Below are positions 37,679-47,379 of a DNA stretch of 64,000 nucleotides, piece by piece (the stretch's first letter is position 1; every line of letters begins with the position of its first letter). Position numbers and translations under genes: made by a program. The notes beneath the pieces are model-generated. The model was not told the DNA's origin. It worked only from the letters and a program-made list of their open reading frames with translations, and searched no databases. Source of the DNA: Persicaria tinctoria (taxonomy: Eukaryota > Streptophyta > Magnoliopsida > Caryophyllales > Polygonaceae). The stretch spans positions 48,583,098 through 48,647,097 of the forward strand of contig JBANSL010000020.1 of the NCBI GenBank assembly GCA_037127255.1, read 5' to 3'.

Positions 37679-38130
37679 TGTAATGCTATACTTAATCATG
37701 GTTCTAGACTTTAGGGGTTTTGGTTATATTAGAACTTAGTCTAGGGGATGATTATAACTTATACTAAACATATATTATACTCTCCCAATAAGATATACAT
37801 ATTATACATTAGTATTGCAAGTAACACACTTGTGATCATGTATAATATTTATATACTATGGTTGAAGAGTTAAATATATGTTATGTTATAATGTCACCAT
37901 TTCGGACATTGTGACATTGGGCCTTAACTAAGAGCCCAGCCCACCAGAAAGCCCAGCTTACCTCTTTAGCTCATCCGGGTGCCCTAAGCTGGAACGCTTC
38001 GTTTTAGCTCCAGAGGCGTGCCTATATAAGCGAAAGAGATGGCTATGATTTCTCACTTGTTCACTTGGCTTCAAGTAATCCAACAGAGAGAAAGAGAGAG
38101 AATAGAGCGGCGGCTATGGTTTGAGAGCGG
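37679..38130 (+). repeat. Copia 5' LTR (3' half deleted)
   Basis: This nearly matches 49379-49830, with only scattered differences. It contains TATATAAGCGAAAGAG, a plausible TATA region, at about 38023. After the AGGGTTTGAGA phrase the sequence jumps into gag coding sequence. Confidence 0.85.
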
Positions 38131-40300
38131 CGGCTAGGGTTTGAGACACTCATCCGCTTCCTCTCTATGGCATGCCCTGGAGGACCTTTTTCTATCTAAG
38201 TCTCTGCCCTCCAGGATTTCTTTGTTGTGTCGCTTGTTTACTTTCAAGATGAATACCCAACTTACTTTGGATGACAACTTGGACAAATTTTCAAAAATGT
38301 CTCAAGAACAAGAAAGATGTAATGATGAGATTAAAGACTCTCACCAGGCCATTCTTCTGCTTAACTCCTTACCCTCTCAGTTTGACAATTTTAAAGATGT
38401 TATCCAGTTTAGCCGAGATGAATTATCTAAGGACAAACTCATTGAAGCTATCATTGAAAAGAATGAGATAATGAAAGTCTTTAAAATAAAAGGGCTCAAA
38501 ACTGACAGAAATGATAAACCTGATAAACCTGAGGTTATGTTCACCAAAGGTAAGGATAAGAAGGGTAACAAAAATAAGAAAAACAAAAAGGATAAAAAGG
38601 AGAATGGTAAAAGTGACAAGCATGACAAATCTGACCCTAATTCTAAGTGTAACTACTGTGGTAACTTGGGTCACTGGGTTAAAGATTGTAGAAAGAAAAA
38701 ACGTGCTGAACAACTTGCCAAATCAAACCAAACTGAACTTTCTGCCTCTGTTCTTGAATGCATGAAAGATTGTCCTGCTGAATTGTTTATGTGTACTGAG
38801 ATTACTGATCATATGCCTGATTCTTGGATACTTGACTCTGGATGTACCAAGCATGCTACTCATTATGAACATTATTTTAAGCATTTAGATAAAACTGCTT
38901 TTGGTGATGTTATGTTTGGTGATGATACCTCTCTGAAAATCATGGGAACTGGAGATGTTCCACTTCTTATGCATGATGGTTGTGTTAGAGTCTTTACCAA
39001 TGTTAGATGGGTCCCAAGCCTTAGGAGAAGTTTAATGTCTGAATTTGCTCTTGAAGAACTTGGTTGTGATGTGAATTCTAAAGATGGACTTAGAACTGTC
39101 ACTAGAAATGGTAGGATTATCATCAAAGCTGTTAGGAGAAAAAGGTTATTTCATATCCTTGCTTCTAAACCTGAGATTAATGCTGCTATAAGTTCTGAGC
39201 ATATGACATTACATGATACTCTGACATGGCATAATAGGCTTGGGCATATAGGCAATAATGGTCTCATGCATTTACATAAACATGGTTTGTTGCCTAAGAA
39301 ACCTGCTGAGATTAAATTTTGTGAAAATTGTATCTTTGGTAAAGCTGCTAAACTTAAATTTCCTAAATCATCTTATGTTGCTAATATTCCTTTAGAATAT
39401 ATACATAGTGATCTTTGGGTACCTTCACCAGTCCCCACTGCAGGTGGTATGAGATATTTTATTAGCTTTATAGACCACTTCTCAAGAAAGGTATGGGTTA
39501 GTCTACTTAAAACCAAAGACCAGGCCTTTGAAGCCTTTAAAAGGTGGAAGGTCATGGTTGAATCCCAATCCAACCATAAAGTCAAATGTCTTAATACAAA
39601 CAATGGTTTGGAATTCTGCAATAAGGAATTTGATTCCTATTGTTCAGAATTGGGCATTAAAAGACATCTCACTGTCCCTGGCACACCACAGCAAAATGGG
39701 ACAACTGAGAGGATGAATAGAACCTTATTAGAAAAAACAAGATGCATGCTTATCTCCTCTGGGTTGAAAAATACCCTATGGGGAGAAGCTGTTATAACAG
39801 CTGCATATCTTATTAATAGGTCCCCTTCTAGTGTCATTGACTTTAAAACACCCCAGCAGAAATAGACTGGAAAAACTCCAGCTCTCCATTATCTCAAACC
39901 TTTTGGGTGTGCAACATATCCTTTCATCTCATAGGGTAAGCTGCAACCCAGAGCCCTGAAGGGTATTCTCTTAGGATACCCTAAAGGTGTAAAGGGGTAT
40001 AGGGTCCTCCTGCTTCAAGCAGGACCTTATAAAGTAATAACAACTAAAAGTGTCAAATTTAATGAAACTGAGTTTCCATTGAAAAACAAACTGACTACTT
40101 TCTCTGAGATTGCAGGTACAAATGAACAAACTATAAGCTGGACAAATCAAGATGACAGTACAGAACTCTCTGATGAGGATGAGTATGACACTGGAAGGGT
40201 GCCTAAAAGTGCTTGGAAAAAGACACACTCGACATTACAAGGGGCAACTCCAGTACTCCCTACACCAGAAGAAGAAGAGAATGAAGATCAGGCTGAGGAT

Positions 40301-41498
40301 TGTTGGTAGGAGGAAATCGAGTATGAAATATAACAAAATAAATCAAACCAGATTCTGCCCACACAAATAATTACAAGACCTCCTCCTGATGCAGCAGTGG
40401 GAAGTCAGGATCGATCCACGAGGAAGCGTGTCAGCGGATCCTAGGTAGCAGTGAAATCTCACGGACGTCGACGACAGGGTCCTCGATCTCGACTAGGGTA
40501 GTCTACAGAAGATCGGACAGTCGAACAACGTAGCAGTCGCAGGCAGAGGCTTGTCGATGTCGATGAGGGGCTACTCGATGTCGAGTACAGTCCTCGTCGA
40601 CTTCGCTTCGTCTCGTCGAGTACCTGCACAGTTAAGCTACAACGACTTTGGGTCGAAGATCAGTAACTCGAGGTCGACCAGGCTTGGTCGAGATCGAGTA
40701 GACAGAGAATTAAAACGAAATAAAGAAATAAAGTAAAGGCAAATGCTTTGGGACTTTCGAAATAAACTTAATGTAAAAGGCTTCCAGGATTGGGGTTTGC
40801 AACAACGATAACCAAGCATGCATAAGGTAGAACCAACAAATTATCATGTAAATCGCATCAAAGGACTAAGCTTTCACTTTTTCCAACAATTAGACAACTT
40901 TCTCGAGAAACCCTAATTGTCTCTACCGATTTTATGTTTATAATCCAAGTTGTTAGCATGGATCTCCATTAGACGGGTAATAAACACATCAACAAGTAGG
41001 AAAATGCTCAAAACATGATAAATGTCAGATCTTTACCTCAAACACGCATGGCTATCGTCGGGCTCGCCCCAACCCTAGAAGTGGGTGGACTACTCACGCC
41101 TCATCGCAAACTCGGACATCGATTGATGAAAAGAAACTTGCATTAAACTAAGTTCAAAGCCTTTACAATCCTGGCAATCAACTCTCGTAAACTGCCAAAA
41201 TCCTAAAACCTCTGAACTCCCTAAACCATCTCTGTGGAACTCTCTCTCTAACTGAAAAATTGAATTGTGTGTAAGATGCCTAATGCTTAACCCCTAGGGC
41301 TTTATTTATAGCCTTCTATTCCTTTCTACTTAAGGATAGAATATCTATATCTATATCTAAAACTATATCTAAAATGCTTAATGATAAATAAAAGCGATAA
41401 AGAAATTAAATCTAAATATATCTAAATTGTCTCAAGTGGATAAATCTTCTTCTTCATGATAGATGTAGATAGAATCGGATAGATTCTCGTCTTCCCTT
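40301..41498 (-). repeat. Element A 3' LTR (truncated)
   Basis: This matches 45367-46566 closely, then breaks: the LTR copy on the right continues for another 0.8 kb while this one passes directly into internal sequence. It includes five TCGANNTCGA palindromes. Confidence 0.85.
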
Positions 41499-42391
41499 TA
41501 CATTATTCAATGGGGGTCATTTTTCAAACTTTTGGAAATCTAATTTTGCATCGTCGAGTTCAATATAAGCTTCCATGACATTATTCAAAATTTTCAATGG
41601 GGGTCATTTTTCAAACTTTTGGAAATCATGCATATAAGCACCTAAATCAATGATGCATTCCAAAATAGCCATGTAGCAATTCAAAGAACTAAACTTTAAA
41701 CATGCACACATAATGTCACAATATAGCAAATATGCATAAATCAATAATGCATATAAGCACCTAAATCAATAATGCATTCCAAAATAGCCATGTAGCAATT
41801 CAAAGAACTAAACTTTAAACATGGACACATAATGTCACAATATAGCAAATATGCATAAAGTGAGCCCTTCCCCCACCCCATACTTAAACATTACAGTGTC
41901 CCCACTGTATAAAAATTAAATAAAAACAAGAGTAAAGGAAGGAACTCACAGGATAAAACATCGAGGAAGGCAGATCTGGGCAGGTCGAGTAGATGTTCTT
42001 GTCGATATCGAGTATAGTACCCGATGTCGAGTAGGCTCTCAGCGTCTAGTGGAATCTGAAGTCGAGGAGTGTCTGGCTGGTCCATTTCGAGTACGTCTAC
42101 TCGAGGTCGAGTCGTGTCTGGGCTGCTCCTCCTTGTCGCCGTCGATTTGGCCTTCGTCGATTTTGACTGTTTTTCAGGGACTTCTTATTCCACTTTTCGC
42201 GATCCTTTTATGCTTGCCGACCTAAAAGTGTTAGATTGCACACAAGACTATCCACATAAAACATTCTAAGAGACATAAAACCCTAAAATAAAAACCAGAA
42301 ACAAAACAAAAAGTTCAAAAGTCCCAAAATCATAAACTTTATATACATGCTCTAGATTTTAGAGTCGCTAGGCCGACTTCTCCGTTTGCGC
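41499..42391. other. Element A internal non-coding region
   Basis: The region between the truncated LTR and the gag-protease stop is AT-rich. It contains a tandem duplication of about 119 bp (41630-41748 and 41749-41867) and two more copies of the TCGANNTCGA palindrome (about 42000 and 42100). Element B has the single-copy version at about 56480-56600. Confidence 0.7.
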
Positions 42392-45283
42392 TCAAGGACC
42401 ATTATTGTGGGGCCCGCTCATGCTTGGACCTTCTCCTGGATCATCTAGGTCCTGCTGGTAGTATGCAAGCTCAGCTGACAGGTTGTTGCTTGCATCATCT
42501 CCCTTTGCCTTCTCTCTTTTCCTTCCAGCTCTTAGTTTTCGTAGATTCTCTTGCCATGGCGTCTTATCTCCCCTTAAATCATTTAAAATTTTCTTTATGG
42601 ACTGAGGGGGAGTAGGATTCATACCTGAACATGCCTTTTCGGACCCAAAACAGGAATCTTTGGGCTTGGGGCTAGTCGACATCGATGAAGGCTTGTCGAC
42701 TTCGAGTACAGGGACCCCATACTTAGGATCTTGGCAAGTTTCTGGCTTTGCAGTGGTTGTCGACATCGACGAAGGCTTGTCGAAGTCGAGTGGGTCCCTT
42801 GTCGAAATCGAGTTGGTCTTGTCGATCTCGAGTACATCGTCAGCACCTTCCTTCGCTGTTTGCTTGGTCTCGTGGTTGCTGATGCTTTTCACCTCCAGCC
42901 ATGAAATTTCCTCTTTTGCAGGGCCAAAAGAGAAATCCAAAACCTCATCGCCTATGGTGAAGGTGAGCGATCTATTCTTGACACTAATTCTGGCATCTGC
43001 AGTAGCTAAGAATGGTCTACCAAGAATAATAGGGCTAGTAGGATCTTCAGCACAGTCAATGATAAGGAAATCAGCTGGAACAAAGAATTTACCAGCCTGG
43101 ACAGGGACGTTCTCAACTATACCTGTAGGGATGACTACTGTATTGTTTGCCATGTATAGCTTGGCATCCATAGGTTCTATGCATCCTATCTTAACTTTCC
43201 GCCAGATTGATAAAGGCATGATGCTCACACTTGCTCCTAAATCGCATAGAGAATCATATTTATATTGACCGAAACCCACAGTAACAGAAAACTTACCAGG
43301 GTCAGGTCTTTTTTCAGGGAAGTGGAGTACTTTGCATTCGCCTGCGATCTCTGAGATGGATCGCTTCTTGCTTAGGATTTCCTTGAGAAATTTGACATAT
43401 CCAAGCATTTCTTGCAGGGCTTCTGTAAAAGGAATAGAAACATTCAGTTCTTGCAGCATATTAACAAATCTGGTAAACCTACCTGCAGTGGGGTCTTTCT
43501 GTGCCTTTGAAGGGAAAGGCAGTGGCTTTTTCAGTTTCGGAGCCTGATTAGCTGTCGGAGGTGCTGCAGAGTCGTCGACATCGGCCAGACGCTGCTCGTC
43601 GATCTCGACAACGGGTTCGTCGACATCGAGTACAGCGGTCGACCTGGAGTTGCTGGTCTGCACAGCGGAGTCCGAGCTCAGCTCCTGGTCTTTGTCGAGT
43701 GGATTCTCGTCGATGTCGAGTACACCCTCCTCGAGATCGAGTTGGCTGTGCTCTATGTCGAGTTGCTGCTTTGCCTTGCTTTGCTGCTTTCCGACCTCTG
43801 GCTCGTGTAATTGATGTCCACTTCTCAATTTGATAGCTGCGACGTGTCCGGTTTTCCCCTTAGGATTTGGTTCTGTTTGCCCAGGGAGTTGTCCGGACTG
43901 TCGTGGGATCTGTGCAGCGATCTGACCCATCTGCGTCTCTATTCCCTTTTTCCAGATGTCCAATTCCCCAAACTTTGTAGTGATATTCTGGAATTGGTTG
44001 TTGATGGTGCCCTGATTCCGACGCATCTCCTCAAGGATCAGCTGCAGATCATCTTTCTTTTGATCCCTTTCTGGATGTCCGGGTGCTCTGTAGGGTGGGG
44101 GATTCCTAGGAGGACCTTGGTTCCACTGTGGTTGGTAGGATCGTTGGTCTCCCATGTAGCGATTTGGACCCCCAGCGTAGGCTGCCTGCTCATGTGTTTC
44201 TGCCATCCTGACTTGCTCGGTGTGTGGGCACTCAGTAGTGGTGTGCCTCTGTGATCCGCATTCAATGCAAGGCTGGTTGACAGATAGATATTTGACTTGC
44301 TTGAGGAGCTTGCGATTCTGGTCTCTGTAGAACTGCTCCCTGACATCTGGGTCAATCTCCTTTGCTGGCTCATATAGTAGCATTGATGGTGCTGGCCTGG
44401 CGTAAGAGTTCTCCTCATAGTTTGTAGGAGCCCCATATTTGTTGTCGTAGTTAGTGAGCTTTTCTAGCACACCCCATGCGTCGCTTGGTGGCATTGTCAG
44501 ATACTCATAGCGAGTATAATGGTTGATCCTATCCTTAGTGATTTGATCCAGAGAGTTGAAGAAGATCTCCTGGATGACGTAGGGTGGCTGTCCATGAGTA
44601 GGGCAAGATCGCAGCAGTTCTTTGTAGCATTCCCATGCCTTTGCCAGCGGTTCCCTTTGCTTCTGTTTGAAGGCGGTGATTTTCTGACGGAGAAGTGCTG
44701 TTTTGGCGGGTGAGAAGTATTTGTTCAGGAACTCTTGCTCTACTTGGGCCCATGTTGTCAGTGATCTTGGTTTCAGCCCTTCAAGCCACTTCAGTGCGGG
44801 TCCAGCGATAGACCAGCGAAAAGATTTCATCTTGACATATTCCAGAGTTGTACCTTCTGCAAGAGTACGACACATATCATGAAATTTAGTAATATGTTCA
44901 AGAGGGCACTCCTTAAATTTGCCATAAAAAGCATTATTTTTAAGCTCTATCAAAAATTGAGTGCGAATTTCAAAAGACTTATCAGGGATTAGAATCACCG
45001 ATTCAGGCATGACGAGAGTTGGATGCATATAATCCTCAGCAGTGGTTGGATATTGGGCAAGCTCAGCTTCTGCTTGCCTTGCACGCTCAGCTTGCTGTTC
45101 CCTGGCTGCTCTCTCAGTGGCGAGAGCAGCATCTTTGGCGGCTATTTCCCTTGTAAGCCTTTCGATCATTTGCTCTTGTGTTTCAACGGCTGCCATTATC
45201 CTTTTGAGTTTAGAGTGGATGTGTAGGTAGCGCTCCGGTTCGTCTAAGGCGTCAAACTCAGGTGGTAGACCAGAACGACGCAT
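42392..45283 (-). CDS. Element A gag-protease polyprotein
   Basis: One open frame of 963 aa starts just inside the primer site. A coiled coil lies at about 40-75. The Athila-type gag core spans about 95-260. The zinc-knuckle-like segment CIECGSQRHTTTECPH is near 340. A disordered acidic region (about 500-590) is built from repeated DID/DVD phrases. A retroviral-type aspartic protease domain (about 645-800) has CDLGASVSIMP, where a DTGA or DSGA motif is more usual. The tail is again rich in LEVDKPSSMST-like phrases, encoded by TCGANNTCGA palindromes in two reading frames. The frame is intact, so the protein could still be made. Confidence 0.85.
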   Translation of the reverse strand: MRRSGLPPEFDALDEPERYLHIHSKLKRIMAAVETQEQMIERLTREIAAKDAALATERAAREQQAERARQAEAELAQYPTTAEDYMHPTLVMPESVILIPDKSFEIRTQFLIELKNNAFYGKFKECPLEHITKFHDMCRTLAEGTTLEYVKMKSFRWSIAGPALKWLEGLKPRSLTTWAQVEQEFLNKYFSPAKTALLRQKITAFKQKQREPLAKAWECYKELLRSCPTHGQPPYVIQEIFFNSLDQITKDRINHYTRYEYLTMPPSDAWGVLEKLTNYDNKYGAPTNYEENSYARPAPSMLLYEPAKEIDPDVREQFYRDQNRKLLKQVKYLSVNQPCIECGSQRHTTTECPHTEQVRMAETHEQAAYAGGPNRYMGDQRSYQPQWNQGPPRNPPPYRAPGHPERDQKKDDLQLILEEMRRNQGTINNQFQNITTKFGELDIWKKGIETQMGQIAAQIPRQSGQLPGQTEPNPKGKTGHVAAIKLRSGHQLHEPEVGKQQSKAKQQLDIEHSQLDLEEGVLDIDENPLDKDQELSSDSAVQTSNSRSTAVLDVDEPVVEIDEQRLADVDDSAAPPTANQAPKLKKPLPFPSKAQKDPTAGRFTRFVNMLQELNVSIPFTEALQEMLGYVKFLKEILSKKRSISEIAGECKVLHFPEKRPDPGKFSVTVGFGQYKYDSLCDLGASVSIMPLSIWRKVKIGCIEPMDAKLYMANNTVVIPTGIVENVPVQAGKFFVPADFLIIDCAEDPTSPIILGRPFLATADARISVKNRSLTFTIGDEVLDFSFGPAKEEISWLEVKSISNHETKQTAKEGADDVLEIDKTNSISTRDPLDFDKPSSMSTTTAKPETCQDPKYGVPVLEVDKPSSMSTSPKPKDSCFGSEKACSGMNPTPPQSIKKILNDLRGDKTPWQENLRKLRAGRKREKAKGDDASNNLSAELAYYQQDLDDPGEGPSMSGPHNNGP

Positions 45284-45345
45284 ACACCTGCGAAGTAACT
45301 CAAAAGAAATGTGAGACTTAACTACCTAAGGCGCGAATGATTGCT

Positions 45346-45363
45346 TCCCCGGCAACGGCGCCA
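45346..45363 (-). other. Element A primer-binding site (tRNA-Asp)
   Basis: On the minus strand, TGGCGCCGTTGCCGGGGA begins three bases after the LTR. It is complementary to the 3' 18 nt of plant tRNA-Asp including CCA. Athila-type elements commonly use this primer. It fixes the leftward orientation of the element. Confidence 0.88.
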
Positions 45364-45366
45364 ATT

Positions 45367-47379
45367 TGTTGGTAGGAGGAAATCGAGTATGAAATATAAC
45401 AAAATAAATCAAACCAGATTCTCCCCACACAAATAATTACAAGACCTCCTCCTGATGCAGCAGTGGGAAGTCAGGATCGATCCACGAGGAAGCGTGTCAG
45501 CGGATCCTAGGTAGCAGTGAAATCTCACGGACGTCGACGACAGGGTCCTCGATCTCGACTAGGGTAGTCGACAGAAGATCGGACAGTCGAACAGTGTAGC
45601 AGTCGCAGGCAGAGGCTTGTCGATGTCGATGAGGGGCTACTCGATGTCGAGTACAGTCCTCGTCGACTTCGCTTCGTCTCGTCGAGTACCTGCACAGTTA
45701 AGCTACAACGACTTTGGGTCGAAGATCAGTAACTCGAGGTCGACCAGGCTTGGTTGAGATCGAGTAGACAGAGAATTAAAACGAAATAAAGAAATAAAGT
45801 AAAGGCAAATGCTTTGGGACTTTCGAAATAAACTTAATGTAAAAGGCTTCCAGGATTGGGGTTTGCAACAACGATAACCAAGCATGCATAAGGTAGAACC
45901 AACAAATTATCATGTAACTAAGCTTTCACCTTTTCCAACAATTAGACAACTCTCTCGAGAAACCCTAATTGTCTCTACCGATTTTATGTTTATAATCCAA
46001 GTTGTTAGCATGGATCTCCATTAGACGGGTAATAAACACATCAACAAGTAGAAAAATGCTCAAAACATGATAAATGTCAGATCTTTACCTCAAACACGCA
46101 TGGCTATCGTCGGGCTCGCCCCAACCCTAGAAGTGGGTGGACTACTCACGCCTCATCGCAAACTCGGACATCGGTTGATTGCAAACTCGGACATCGATTG
46201 ATGAAAAGAAACTTGCATTAAACTAAATTCAAAGCCTTTACAATCCTGGCAATCAACTCTCGTAAACTGCCAAAATCCTAAAACCTCTGAACTCCCTAAA
46301 CCATCTCTGTGGAACTCTCTCTCTAACTGAAAAATTGAATTGTGTGTAAGATGCCTAATGCTCAGCCCCTAGGGCTTTATTTATAGCCTTCTATTCCTTG
46401 CTACTCAAGGATAGAATATCTATATCTATATCTAAAACTATATCTAAAATGCTTAATGATAAATAAAAGCGATAAAGAAATTAAATCTAAATATATCTAA
46501 ATTGTCTCAAGTGGATAAATCTTCTTCTTCATGATAGATGTAGATAGAATCGGATAGATTCTCGTCTTCTCGGCTTCCAAGGATTCCAACTCCGAGTAGG
46601 ATTCGTCAAGCCACGTCAACAACTTCTGGATTCATCGTCGATGTCGACTAGGAAAGTCGTCGACTGGCTCCTCGGGTTCGTCGTCTCGGTTAGCTGGTGC
46701 TCGATGTGGCTCGGACTTGGCTCACGGGTCTCGTCGACCTCGACAAGGGCTCGTCGATGTCGAGTTGGGCCTTCCCGTCTGCTTCCGCGAGTTGCCCCTT
46801 CCGCTGGAGCGAGTTGGCGATCTCCCTCGTCTTGGTGCGTCCCGCTGGCAGCGAGGATTTCCGCGGCAGCGAGCGGTCCGCTGCAGCGAGTCGAATCGCT
46901 GGCAGCGAGTGCCTCCTTGTCGTCTTCGGCTTGTCGACTAGATCTTCTTCTCGTCAACTCCGGGTGTGGCGTTGAGGCGTCGTCGATCTCGACTAGTGGT
47001 CCTCGAGATCGAGTAGGGCTTCGGAGCTGGGTTGGTCTGGCTCCTAGTCGACAAGGCCTGTGCTCGGACATGCTCGTCTAGATCGAGTAAGGTCTACTCG
47101 AAATCGAGTAGCCTGGGCTCTCGTCTCGATTCGACTGGTTCCGCTGCTTCTTTGACCTTGGGCTTCTGTAGTGGTTTTCCGAGCTTTCTGACTTTCCTTT
47201 AGAGTTGCTGTAAAATGTCTCGAATTCTGCGAATTTAAACAGAAACTGGTGTAGATTCCATAATTCGGCAAATAAACATAAACTACATGGATTCTGTACT
47301 ATCTAACCCAAATGTATGTAAAGTATGCAGAAAACGATATTAAAGTTACTGTAAAATATGGCAAATTCAGCTCACAACA
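45367..47379 (-). repeat. Element A 5' LTR (full, 2.0 kb)
   Basis: On the minus strand it starts TGTTGTGAGCTGAATTTGCC and ends in CCTACCAACA. It carries ten TCGANNTCGA palindromes and a cluster of CGCTG/CAGCG palindromes at about 46800-46915. Open frames across it are by-products of this repetitive GC-rich DNA. Confidence 0.9.

Larger units (their letters stand above)
40301..47379 (-). mobile_element. Gypsy element A, Athila-like, gag-protease only
   Basis: An AGGAT duplication (40296-40300 and 47380-47384) flanks TGTTGG...CAACA. Transcription is leftward: the 5' LTR is on the right (45367-47379, 2.0 kb), followed by a primer-binding site and gag at 45283. The left LTR keeps only about 1.2 kb (40301 to about 41498); its other end and adjoining internal DNA were lost. 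There is no reverse transcriptase, RNase H or integrase, so it needed proteins from another element, like the TR-GAG class of plant elements. Excising it with one target copy restores the copia reading frame exactly. Confidence 0.9.

Noticed and set aside
46616..47271. Long GC-rich ORFs on both strands of the element A LTR
   Set aside because: They result from stop-free palindromic repeats (TCGANNTCGA and CGCTG/CAGCG) in LTR DNA; no start context or conservation between A and B in the same frame.
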